Shown: positions 33,080 to 40,997 of the stretch, piece by piece
Layout: the number at the start of each line of letters is the position of its first letter
How positions within the stretch are numbered: position 1 is the first letter of the stretch
Source of the DNA: an uncultured Clostridia bacterium
GTDB lineage: Bacteria; Bacillota; Clostridia; Oscillospirales; Acutalibacteraceae
Direction of reading: 5' to 3'
Length of the DNA stretch: 64,000 nt
Assembly (NCBI GenBank): GCA_937892525.1
Contig: CALAEV010000025.1
Span: forward strand, 73,293-137,292
Position numbers and translations under genes: made by a program
Notes under the pieces: model-generated
What the model was told of the DNA's origin: nothing
The model's database searches: none
The model's input: the letters and a program-made list of their open reading frames with translations, nothing else

Positions 33080-33685
33080 AGATTTCTCCTTTTTGTAAGA
33101 TTTTGTAACACCTGCATTTCTTTGTGCAGGTACTGCCACAAATGACCACTCATAAGCATCTGTAATGCCTGTAATAGTCTTGTAGCAACGCACACCATTA
33201 TATTTGCAACCTGCAATGTGATTACAATGCACTTCACCACATATTGAACAAATGCGACTATCACTTGCACAACTTATACTTACTTCTTTTTTTATTCCAC
33301 TTTCAATGTCACGAATAAGCGACTGGTTTTTCTCACTTCTTACTGTGTAGCACCACGCTTTTAAGTAGGTGTAAGGCAAATCGTCAATAGTTTTGCGAGT
33401 ATTATCAACTATCAACTGTGTTTTGTATGTGCGTGAGTTCTGGTCCTCACTTTTCATACTGTGGTTTAGAATACCTGTTTTGCCAACGAAAAGATTTTCA
33501 AGTGTTTTAAGAGCATTTTCATCAAAGCGTTCAAAATCACGGTCAATGTCGTTGTCACAAAGTATTACGCTGAAGCAGAAAACATCATCTTTTGTTAGAG
33601 TTTTAAGGGTATGCTTGTTGATAAGAGTCATATCTTCATCTGTGGGCATACCAATTTCGTTTTTTGATTCATAACACTTAATCAT
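32735..33685 (-). CDS. Phage-like prohead protease with C-terminal scaffold region
   Basis: 316 residues. The N-terminal 200 residues fit a capsid-maturation protease: FCFSVILCDNDIDRDFERFDENAL, a His in GILNHSMKSE, and KKEVSISCASDS with a candidate nucleophile Ser after KEVS. An inserted Cys/His cluster (CSICGEVHCNH, GC) may bind zinc, which is unusual. The C-terminal third is a helical, scaffold-like region beginning at MENILKSIKEEK, which has its own start (separate entry). The start overlaps the portal gene by eight bases with GGGAGGTG. The protease class is inferred from order and motif pattern. Confidence 0.68.
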   Translation of the reverse strand: MIKCYESKNEIGMPTDEDMTLINKHTLKTLTKDDVFCFSVILCDNDIDRDFERFDENALKTLENLFVGKTGILNHSMKSEDQNSRTYKTQLIVDNTRKTIDDLPYTYLKAWCYTVRSEKNQSLIRDIESGIKKEVSISCASDSRICSICGEVHCNHIAGCKYNGVRCYKTITGITDAYEWSFVAVPAQRNAGVTKSYKKEKSMENILKSIKEEKSLTLSETELKKISDYIENLKVKSADGEKYRLSLCTKIKSYFSLAIPEINDTCVDEMIKNLSTDSLETLSKAMGKKANTVVPITGQLYTEENNDDNSNSQFKF

Positions 33686-34811
33686 TTTTTACACCTCCCA
33701 AAAGTGATTTTGCTTGTGCAGAATAAAGTTCTGCTTTTGCAAGTTCTACTGTATCTTGTAGTGTGATTTCGTCCCACACCACTTGTACTCCGCCACTATT
33801 GCCACAAAGGCGCAAGAAAATGTTGCAAATTTTTTCAATTACCGGTGTGAGAATTCGTCTGTATGCAGTAAGCTCAGTTGTAAGGGCATCGGCTTGTTGT
33901 GATGACATTCTTTCAGTTGTACTCCAACTAAGTCCCAACATAAAAGGTGGAACACCGAGCTTTGCAACGATTTGTTCAAGCATTTGTTGAACAGGGATTT
34001 CGCTTTCAAGCACCTGATTGTCTGCACCAATTACTTTAATTTGCACATCACCAACTGCAACAAAGTCTTTAACGCTGTTTTTGTCCATGGCATTTGCCCA
34101 TTCGGTTGCAATCTGTGTTGCTCGCTCTTTGGCATAAGCACGGTCAAGCATATCAGAACCTGGGTTATATGTAACGGCATATCTTATATTGCCTGCTCTT
34201 TCCCAGTTTTGTCCAATAGACTCATAAATTTTAACAAGGATTGATGCTACAAAGGGGAGCCCTTTAAGAAGTGAATTACCTGTAATGCTACCAGCTTCAG
34301 GGTTAAGAGCTGAATACATAACAAGCTCTTGAAATTTAACAGGGGTACATTCGCTGTCAGGTCTGCAAATAAGAATTTCACTGAAATTGCGTGGATTTCG
34401 TTTAAGATTTATATTGTGAATTGGTACATTATAAAGAGAGTTTATATTGTTACCATCTGTGATAATTTCACCTGCAGATGTGCCGTAAGTGAGCAATTGC
34501 TCAAAGTAAATATCAATGAATTGTTGAAGCCCTTTGCCTACACCACCAATATTTATATTGCGTATAAATTCTTCAAGCTGTGCCTGATTTTTACCATTGT
34601 TGGTTTTTACGGTAAAGCCACCTGTAAGACGCACTATTTTGTGTATAGCCGTGTCAATAACAGGAATTGCTTCCCTTAACGCTCTGTAAAGTTCAGGGCT
34701 ACAAACACAGGCAGGTGAGTAACTGCCTAACAGGTCAAAGGTGTGTGAATTGGAGGTTTGTGGAGAAGAAATACAGACCTTTTTCTTTGCCATTTTTTCA
34801 AAAATTGACAA
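33678..34811 (-). CDS. Phage-like portal protein
   Basis: 377 residues. The segment RALREAIPVIDTAIHKIVRLTGGF and the later VQQMLEQIVAKLGVPPFMLGLSWSTTERMS, with the long helix before VQVVWDEI, are typical of portals that form the dodecameric DNA gate. A longer frame runs up to 34946 but overlaps the terminase. A TTG at 34811 has AAAGGAGAA upstream at nine bases and lies after the terminase stop, so it is the likely start. Order terminase-portal-protease-capsid is standard. Confidence 0.82.
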   Translation of the reverse strand: MSIFEKMAKKKVCISSPQTSNSHTFDLLGSYSPACVCSPELYRALREAIPVIDTAIHKIVRLTGGFTVKTNNGKNQAQLEEFIRNINIGGVGKGLQQFIDIYFEQLLTYGTSAGEIITDGNNINSLYNVPIHNINLKRNPRNFSEILICRPDSECTPVKFQELVMYSALNPEAGSITGNSLLKGLPFVASILVKIYESIGQNWERAGNIRYAVTYNPGSDMLDRAYAKERATQIATEWANAMDKNSVKDFVAVGDVQIKVIGADNQVLESEIPVQQMLEQIVAKLGVPPFMLGLSWSTTERMSSQQADALTTELTAYRRILTPVIEKICNIFLRLCGNSGGVQVVWDEITLQDTVELAKAELYSAQAKSLLGGVKND

Positions 34812-34830
34812 GTCAGAGTTCTCCTTTCTA

Positions 34831-36093
34831 TTAGTTTCTTTCAACGGACAAGGCAAAGCCAAATCCGTCAGTTTGTTCAAGAGCAGTAGCCACAAAATAA
34901 CGAATATCGTCCATAGCGTGGTCATACTCTTTTCTTGGTGCATCATTTACACCGTTAGAGTCCCAACGGTACATTCCAAATTCGCGGATTGTATCAATGC
35001 AGGAACTACCAATTAAAATTTCTTTGCATTTCAGTTTTTCACTTACCTTACGGATGCCGTCTGCCACATTGTTTTTTGCAGGGATAACGCGAAACTTACC
35101 TTCGCGACGAATACACTCCATAAAGGAGGCAGCAGAGGGGTCAACTATCACGGCTTCAACTCTTTTGTCACCTGCAAGAGTAACTAATTCATCATAGTAC
35201 TCTCTGTCGGTCATCTGAAAGCCTTTTGCTTTTGAATCGTGATAGAATTCCCGTAATCTGTACCACACGCCTTTATAAAGTCCCCATAATCCGAATGAGG
35301 CAGGGTTGACAGTACCATAGTCGCAAGAAATATAATACTGACTGCAATTTTTAGGGAGAGTATTTGCAATATGTTCTTTTTCATTAAAAAAGGGATACAC
35401 AAGTCCGTCAACAGCTACCCATTTTCCAAGCACAAAGCGTTCATAGAACGCACCTGAATAAAGTGATTTGTAACGGTCACGGATTTTGTTTGAAAGTGAT
35501 GGGTTATCGTCCATAAGAAAGTGAAGATAAAGACAATTTTTCGCCTTTGCTTTCTTAATCCATTCTGTATGAAACCAATGACGTGGATTTTCAGGGTTGC
35601 AGTTAAACCACAATTTTGACCCTGTGACCGAACATCGCGCCATAGCTTGTTCAACGAATGAGCGTGGCATAAGCGCTACCTCATCAAGTAAAATTCCACA
35701 AAGAGTCATACCTTGAATAAGTGATGCCGAGGACTCATCACGACCACCGAAAAGGTAAAATCTGTTGACCTTGTTACCGTTAGAGATTTCAATGAAATTA
35801 CTGCTTTTCCTGTCTTTTACGGTAAATCCCATATCGCAAAGAATTGGTAGTAGGGGAGTGACTACATTTCTTCTGAGCGATGTTATTGTTTTACCACAAA
35901 GTGCAAATGAGCAGTCAGAAAATCGGTAAAAAGCCCATAGAATGAACGAAATCGACATACAAACAGTTTTGCCACTTCTTACAGCACCGTCACAGATGAT
36001 AGCGTCATAATCTTTATACGGACTATTCTCGCACCACCAGTTAAGCGTTGTCAGTTGCTTTTCTGAAAATTCACGGAATTTAATGTCAGCCAC
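34831..36093 (-). CDS. Phage-like terminase large subunit
   Basis: 420 residues. Walker A CDGAVRSGKT, Walker B GILLDEVALMP, coupling region LWFNCNPENP and the nuclease aspartates in SCDYGTVNPASFGL, VIVDPSAASF and DHAMDDIRY are all present, so both ATPase and nuclease centres look intact. GTG at 36093 has CGGAGAG upstream and overlaps the small subunit by eight bases; the frame is open to 36198 without a better site. Packages DNA into the prohead through the portal. Confidence 0.88.
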   Translation of the reverse strand: MADIKFREFSEKQLTTLNWWCENSPYKDYDAIICDGAVRSGKTVCMSISFILWAFYRFSDCSFALCGKTITSLRRNVVTPLLPILCDMGFTVKDRKSSNFIEISNGNKVNRFYLFGGRDESSASLIQGMTLCGILLDEVALMPRSFVEQAMARCSVTGSKLWFNCNPENPRHWFHTEWIKKAKAKNCLYLHFLMDDNPSLSNKIRDRYKSLYSGAFYERFVLGKWVAVDGLVYPFFNEKEHIANTLPKNCSQYYISCDYGTVNPASFGLWGLYKGVWYRLREFYHDSKAKGFQMTDREYYDELVTLAGDKRVEAVIVDPSAASFMECIRREGKFRVIPAKNNVADGIRKVSEKLKCKEILIGSSCIDTIREFGMYRWDSNGVNDAPRKEYDHAMDDIRYFVATALEQTDGFGFALSVERN

Positions 36094-36577
36094 AATTTTC
36101 ACTCTCCGTGAGTTTCCCTGCACTTCTTTCAAGTGCCTCGTAGAAAGAAATAGCACCGGTTTCTTTGCTACCTTGTGAAATTTCAGAAAGCTTTTCAAGG
36201 GCTTTTAGTCTGTCAAAAAATTTGATTTCCATACCCTTGCCACAAGTGTACTTAATTTCTGCCACATTGAATAAATCAAGTGTATCAATATTGGGGGAGG
36301 TGTCTTGATTTGCAGAAAGAATAAGTTTCACAGCATCTGCGCAAGAGCCGAAAGCAAGGCGCTCGAGCCCTGCTGACACAAGGCTATCATCAGCAAGGCT
36401 TTCTTTTTCAAGCTCTGCAATTTTTTGACGGATTTCTTTTTTAGATAACAGACTTAGTGCACGGTATTCAGGTAAGATTTCATAACCTGCACGAATTGCA
36501 GATTCTTTTGGGTTTCGTAATCGCACATATATACGACAAAAATCCAACTCCTTTTTTGTAAGTTTTAGTTCGTTCAT
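36086..36577 (-). CDS. Phage-like terminase small subunit
   Basis: 163 residues. The helix-turn-helix region LTKKELDFCRIYVRLRNPKESAIRAGYE and the following helices resemble the Terminase_2 family, which recognises the pac or cos site. AGGAGT before the ATG at 36577. First gene of the module. An intrinsic terminator lies 60 bases upstream on the same strand (36638-36666), with no gene feeding into it. Confidence 0.82.
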   Translation of the reverse strand: MNELKLTKKELDFCRIYVRLRNPKESAIRAGYEILPEYRALSLLSKKEIRQKIAELEKESLADDSLVSAGLERLAFGSCADAVKLILSANQDTSPNIDTLDLFNVAEIKYTCGKGMEIKFFDRLKALEKLSEISQGSKETGAISFYEALERSAGKLTESENCG

Positions 36578-36630
36578 TTTTTACTCCTTTCCGAAGAGCT
36601 TTAGAAAAATACTCTCCATAAATAGCGCCA

Positions 36631-36666
36631 AAAATAAAAATCGTCCCATAAAACGTGGGACGATTT
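36631..36666 (-). terminator. Orphan terminator or attenuator upstream of the phage module
   Basis: AAATCGTCCCA (36638-36648) pairs with TGGGACGATTT (36656-36666). On the minus strand it is followed by TTTTTATTTT (36640 down to 36631), a textbook terminator for transcription entering the phage genes. There is no minus-strand gene upstream; the neighbouring marR gene is divergent. Confidence 0.8.
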
Positions 36667-36721
36667 ACGAAAAATGCTGATTTGTTTACAAAAAGTTCAT
36701 ATTTGAATATAAAAATCAGGG

Positions 36722-36749
36722 TTGACTTATATAAAAAAGAGTATATAAT
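36722..36749 (+). promoter_or_regulatory. Promoter of the marR-ABC operon
   Basis: TTGACT (36722-36727), 16-base spacer, TATAAT (36744-36749), followed directly by the operator-like repeats. Confidence 0.8.
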
Positions 36750-36758
36750 TTAAAATAG

Positions 36759-36785
36759 TTAATCGGTTAATTATTAAACGGTTAA
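36759..36785 (+). promoter_or_regulatory. Candidate MarR operator
   Basis: TTAATCGGTTAA (36759-36770) and TTAAACGGTTAA (36774-36785) are near-identical copies 15 bases apart, starting nine bases after the -10 box. Binding there would block the promoter, so autorepression by the MarR protein encoded next is likely. Confidence 0.6.
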
Positions 36786-36809
36786 GTATTTTGAATAGGT
36801 AGTGAAAAA

Positions 36810-37259
36810 ATGATAGAAAAGGTAAAGAAAATAAATGACGCTTTTCACGCTTACCATTGTAATCACAGAAATATTGTTGATGCAAGGTTTCGCGAAAAGG
36901 GCATATATTTTGGTCAACCACCAATACTTAAATATTTAAGTGAGCACAATGACGCAACTCAAAAAGAAATTGCAGAATTTTTGCATATTTCACCACCATC
37001 TGTGGCAACATCACTTAAAAGAATGGAAGAATCAGGTCTTGTTGTGCGTCTAGAAAATAAAAAAGACGCGCGAAGAAATACAGTAAAGCTTACAAAAAAA
37101 GGTAAAGAGCTTCAAGACTTTGCCGAAAATACTTTTATGCGAATTGATGATATTGCATATAAAGGTTTTACAGAAGAAGAAATGGATTTAATGGTAAATT
37201 TTATTGAAAGAATGAATACTAATTTAACTAATTTTGTAAAGGAGGATGAAAATGTTTAA
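36810..37259 (+). CDS. MarR family transcriptional regulator
   Basis: 149 residues. Winged helix with LSEHNDATQKEIAEFLHISPPSVATSLKRMEESGLVVR followed by the wing DARRNTVKLT, the MarR signature. MarR proteins usually repress an adjacent exporter operon and release DNA on binding a small ligand. Here the stop overlaps the start of the first ABC gene by eight bases, and the operator-like repeats lie in its own promoter. Confidence 0.94.
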   Translation: MIEKVKKINDAFHAYHCNHRNIVDARFREKGIYFGQPPILKYLSEHNDATQKEIAEFLHISPPSVATSLKRMEESGLVVRLENKKDARRNTVKLTKKGKELQDFAENTFMRIDDIAYKGFTEEEMDLMVNFIERMNTNLTNFVKEDENV

Positions 37260-39009
37260 GTTATTGAGATACGCTAAAAAATATATAGTTCCTGCAATAA
37301 TTTCTCCTATATTTATGATTGGCGAAGTTATACTTGAGCTTATGATTCCTCTTGTAATGGCAGACATTGTGAATCTTATTCAGACTGAAGGTTTTGGCGA
37401 CGATAGCTTTAACCAGATGTTACGCTACGGAGTTCGTATGCTTATATATGCGTTAGGCTCACTTTGTTGTGGCACAATAGCAGCCCGTGCAGCAGCAGTT
37501 GCAGGTATGGGCTTTGGTGCAAAACTTCGTGAAAATATGATGGGCAAAATCCAGACCTTCTCATTCTCAAATATTGACAGATTTTCAACGGCATCACTTA
37601 TAACTCGTCTTACAACAGATGTAAACAGCGTTCAAAATACATTTGTTATGATGATTAGAATGCTTTTCCGTTCACCTGTGCAGTTTGTGGTAGCGCTTGT
37701 ATTCACAATAAGAATGAGTAAAGAGGTTTCATCAGCATTTCTTGTTTCACTTCCACTTATTGTGATTATACTTGTGATTTTTGCGCCGATTGCAATGAAA
37801 CGCTTTAAGAAATTACTTGAAATGTTTGACGGATTTAATGCGTCAATTCAAGAAAACCTTACTAACATAAGAGTTGTTAAAGCCTTTGTTCGTTCTGATT
37901 ATGAAAAGGATAAATTCAAAAAAGCAAATGACAATCTATTTGATGCAGCAATTTTTGCCGAAAAGCTTATGATTTTAGGTCAGCCAACATTTATGACTAT
38001 TATGTATGGCACAATCCTTGCAATCCTTTATATTGCAGCAAAATGTATTTCTGCAGAAACTCTTGATATAGGTAACTTTACTGCAGTTTACACTTATGTA
38101 ATGCAGATTTTAATGAGTTTCTTAATGGTGATTTTCCTTATAATGCAGTTCTTTATGTCGCAAGCAAGTGCAAAGCGTATTAACGAGGTTATTAACGAAA
38201 TCCCTGATATAAGAGACGATACAGCAACACAAACAGTTGTAAAAGACGGCTCTATTGAGTTTAAAAATGTAACATTTAAATATGATGGCGCTAATAATCC
38301 TGTAATCAAAAATGCCGATTTCAGAATTGAAAGTGGCGAAATGGTTGGTGTTATCGGTGCAACAGGTAGTGCAAAAACAAGTCTTGTACAGTTAATTCCA
38401 AGACTATATGATGTTACTGACGGTGTAGTTTCAGTTGGTGGCGTTAATGTTAAAGACTACAAAATCCACGCACTTCGTGAAGAAGTAAGTATGGTATTAC
38501 AGAAAAACGTGCTTTTCTCAGGCTCAATTGCAGATAATCTTCGTTGGGGTAACAAAAATGCAACTGATGAAGAATTAGTTGAGGCTTGTAAAATTGCAGA
38601 TGCTCACGAATTTATTTCTTCGTTCCCTGACGGTTATAATACAGATTTAAGTCAGGGTGGCTCAAATGTTTCAGGTGGACAGAAGCAAAGACTTTGTATT
38701 GCACGTGCAATTCTTAAAAAGCCGAAAATCCTTATTCTTGATGACTCAACTAGTGCAGTTGACACATTTACAGATTCAAAAATCCGTAAAGGACTTCGCG
38801 AGTGTATTCCTGATACTACAAAAATCATTATTGCTCAACGAATTTCATCGGTTGAAGATTGTGATAAGATTATTATTCTTGAAAATGGTAGAATTAACGA
38901 TATAGGCACTCACAATGAGTTGTTAGAGCGCAACGAGATTTATAAAGATATTTACGACTCTCAACAAAAGGGTGGAGACGATTTTGACTTGCAAGGAGGT
39001 GGTAACTGA
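37252..39009 (+). CDS. ABC exporter half-transporter, degenerate-site subunit
   Basis: 585 residues. Six membrane helices (about 10-300) and one nucleotide-binding domain with GATGSAKTS as Walker A, VSGGQKQR signature and Walker B ILILDDSTS. The catalytic Glu after Walker B is Asp, as in the degenerate-site half of heterodimeric exporters (TM287/BmrC type). GGAGG abuts the first ATG (37246), so ATG 37252, six bases downstream of GGAGG, is chosen. The last base overlaps the next gene. Multidrug or peptide export is inferred from the MarR linkage. Confidence 0.92.
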   Translation: MFKLLRYAKKYIVPAIISPIFMIGEVILELMIPLVMADIVNLIQTEGFGDDSFNQMLRYGVRMLIYALGSLCCGTIAARAAAVAGMGFGAKLRENMMGKIQTFSFSNIDRFSTASLITRLTTDVNSVQNTFVMMIRMLFRSPVQFVVALVFTIRMSKEVSSAFLVSLPLIVIILVIFAPIAMKRFKKLLEMFDGFNASIQENLTNIRVVKAFVRSDYEKDKFKKANDNLFDAAIFAEKLMILGQPTFMTIMYGTILAILYIAAKCISAETLDIGNFTAVYTYVMQILMSFLMVIFLIMQFFMSQASAKRINEVINEIPDIRDDTATQTVVKDGSIEFKNVTFKYDGANNPVIKNADFRIESGEMVGVIGATGSAKTSLVQLIPRLYDVTDGVVSVGGVNVKDYKIHALREEVSMVLQKNVLFSGSIADNLRWGNKNATDEELVEACKIADAHEFISSFPDGYNTDLSQGGSNVSGGQKQRLCIARAILKKPKILILDDSTSAVDTFTDSKIRKGLRECIPDTTKIIIAQRISSVEDCDKIIILENGRINDIGTHNELLERNEIYKDIYDSQQKGGDDFDLQGGGN

Positions 39010-40925
39010 TGGCAGGACCAATGGGCGGACCGGGTAACCGTGGTAGAGGCAGACCAGCACCACCAAAACCAAAGAATACAAAAGGCACAATTTTAAGATT
39101 ATTAAAATACATTTTACAGCAAAAGGGCCTGTTTATTGGTATGCTTGTTTTTGCAGCTATCAGTTCACTTGCATCTGTTTCAGGCGCACTTTTTATTGAG
39201 CCTATTATTGACGATTATCTTACCCCACTTATAGGGCAAAAGTTTGAGGGCGAATTAGTTACAGGCCTTTTCAAAATGATGGGTATTATGGCGTGCGTAT
39301 TCTTCGGTGGTGTAATTGCGTCTTACGGACAATCAAAATGTTCAGTATGGCTTACACAACGCACACTTAATAAAATCAGAAAAGACTTATTTGACTCACT
39401 TTCTGATTTGCCTATAAGTTTCTTTGACTCACGACCAAATGGCGAAATTATGAGCCGTTTCACAAATGACGTTGAAACACTTCGTATGTTCATAAGCCAA
39501 GGTGTTACACAGTTTATCTCATCAGGTATTATGATTTTCGGTTCACTTATCATTATGCTTGCTTTGAGTTGGCAAATGACTTTAGTTGTTCTGTTTATGG
39601 TTGTTGTAATGATTTTTGTTACTAAAACAATCGGTAAACGCAGTGCTTTCTTCTTCAAAAGACAGCAAGAGGATTTGGGCAAAGTAAACGGCTATATTGA
39701 AGAAATTATTGAAGGACAAAAGGTTGTTAAAGTCTTTAATCACGAGGAAGAAGTGGTTAATCATTTTGACCAGGTAAATGAAAAACTTCGTAAGGTATCA
39801 ACAAGTGCAAACTCTTTTGCAAATATGTTGGGTCCTATTATGAACAACCTTACTCATATTGCTTATGCACTTGCAGCAGCACTTGGTGGTATTCTTGCTA
39901 TTAAGAGCATTTTGTCTCCCGGTGAAATTGTTGCATTCTTGCAGTATATAAGAAGCTTTATGCAACCGATTTCAAATATTACACAACAGTTTAACAATAC
40001 ATTTATGGCACTTGCCGGTGCAGAAAGAATATTTGAAATTATTGACCAAAAACCTGAAATTGACGAGGGTTATGTAATGCTCGTTAATGCAAAAATCAAT
40101 GATAAAGGTGAAATTGAAGAAACAGAAAAGCATACAGGTATATGGGCTTGGAAGCACACTCACGGTGATGGCACAATCACTTATACTCGTCTTGCAGGGG
40201 ACATTGTATTTGAAGATGTTACATTCGGCTATACTGACGAGAAAACTGTACTTCACGATGTTTCACTCTATGCAAAACCAGGTCAGAAAATCGCATTTGT
40301 TGGCTCAACAGGTGCAGGTAAAACTACAATTACAAATCTTATTAACCGTTTCTATGAAATTCAAGAAGGCAAAATCCGTTATGACGGCATAAATATTCAG
40401 AAGATTAAAAAAGATGATTTGCGCCGTTCCCTTGGTATTGTTCTTCAGGATACACACCTCTTTACAGGCACTATTGAAGATAATATTCGTTACGGTAATC
40501 TTGAAGCAACACACGAAGATATTGTAAAAGCAGCAAAAATTGCAAACGCACATTCATTTATTGAAAATCTTCCTGACGGCTACAACACAATGCTTACAGG
40601 TGACGGCTCAAACCTTTCACAAGGTCAACGTCAGTTGATTTCAATTGCTCGTGCAGCAGTTGCAGACCCACCTGTTCTTATTCTTGACGAGGCTACAAGC
40701 TCAATCGATACAAGAACTGAAAAGCAGATTGAAAAGGGTATGGATGCACTTATGCAGGGCAGAACAGTATTTGTTATTGCTCACCGTCTTTCAACTGTAA
40801 GAAATGCAAATGCGATTATGGTGCTTGAAAACGGTCGAATTATCGAGCGTGGCGACCACGATGATTTGATTAGTCAAAAGGGTAAGTATTATCAGTTATA
40901 CACTGGCTCATTTGAGAAAAATTGA
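39009..40925 (+). CDS. ABC exporter half-transporter, catalytic-site subunit
   Basis: 638 residues. It starts with a Pro/Gly/Arg-rich tail (about 1-28), then six membrane helices and a nucleotide-binding domain with Walker A GSTGAGKTTI, signature LSQGQRQL and Walker B VLILDEATS with the canonical Glu. An insertion of about 45 residues (near 355-400, containing TGIWAWKHTHGDG) precedes the domain. Forms the heterodimer with the preceding subunit. The opening ATG overlaps the previous stop by one base. A strong terminator follows. Confidence 0.92.
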   Translation: MAGPMGGPGNRGRGRPAPPKPKNTKGTILRLLKYILQQKGLFIGMLVFAAISSLASVSGALFIEPIIDDYLTPLIGQKFEGELVTGLFKMMGIMACVFFGGVIASYGQSKCSVWLTQRTLNKIRKDLFDSLSDLPISFFDSRPNGEIMSRFTNDVETLRMFISQGVTQFISSGIMIFGSLIIMLALSWQMTLVVLFMVVVMIFVTKTIGKRSAFFFKRQQEDLGKVNGYIEEIIEGQKVVKVFNHEEEVVNHFDQVNEKLRKVSTSANSFANMLGPIMNNLTHIAYALAAALGGILAIKSILSPGEIVAFLQYIRSFMQPISNITQQFNNTFMALAGAERIFEIIDQKPEIDEGYVMLVNAKINDKGEIEETEKHTGIWAWKHTHGDGTITYTRLAGDIVFEDVTFGYTDEKTVLHDVSLYAKPGQKIAFVGSTGAGKTTITNLINRFYEIQEGKIRYDGINIQKIKKDDLRRSLGIVLQDTHLFTGTIEDNIRYGNLEATHEDIVKAAKIANAHSFIENLPDGYNTMLTGDGSNLSQGQRQLISIARAAVADPPVLILDEATSSIDTRTEKQIEKGMDALMQGRTVFVIAHRLSTVRNANAIMVLENGRIIERGDHDDLISQKGKYYQLYTGSFEKN

Positions 40926-40944
40926 TTTATTAAAATATTTTGGC

Positions 40945-40987
40945 AAACAAAAAAGGAACTTCCAAATTGGAAGTTCCTTTTTTGTTT
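40945..40987. terminator. Bidirectional terminator between ABC operon and aldolase operon
   Basis: AAACAAAAAAGGAACTTCC (40945-40963) pairs with GGAAGTTCC and the following TTTTTTGTTT (40969-40987). Symmetric A and T tracts let it act on both convergent transcripts. Confidence 0.9.
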
Positions 40988-40997
40988 GTATTAAGCT

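Noticed and set aside
34812..34946. Longer portal start at 34946
   Set aside because: It would overlap the terminase gene by over 100 bases; TTG 34811 has a strong ribosome-binding site and begins after the terminase stop.
30572..36577. Phage block considered as a complete prophage or as a capsid-forming chromosomal island
   Set aside because: No integrase, repressor, replication, tail or lysis gene and no convincing attachment-site repeats were found at either side, so only a head-module call is supported.
37252..40925. Walker A GATGSAKT and Asp after Walker B in the first ABC subunit considered as inactivating mutations
   Set aside because: This is the expected degenerate site of heterodimeric exporters; the partner subunit has canonical residues.
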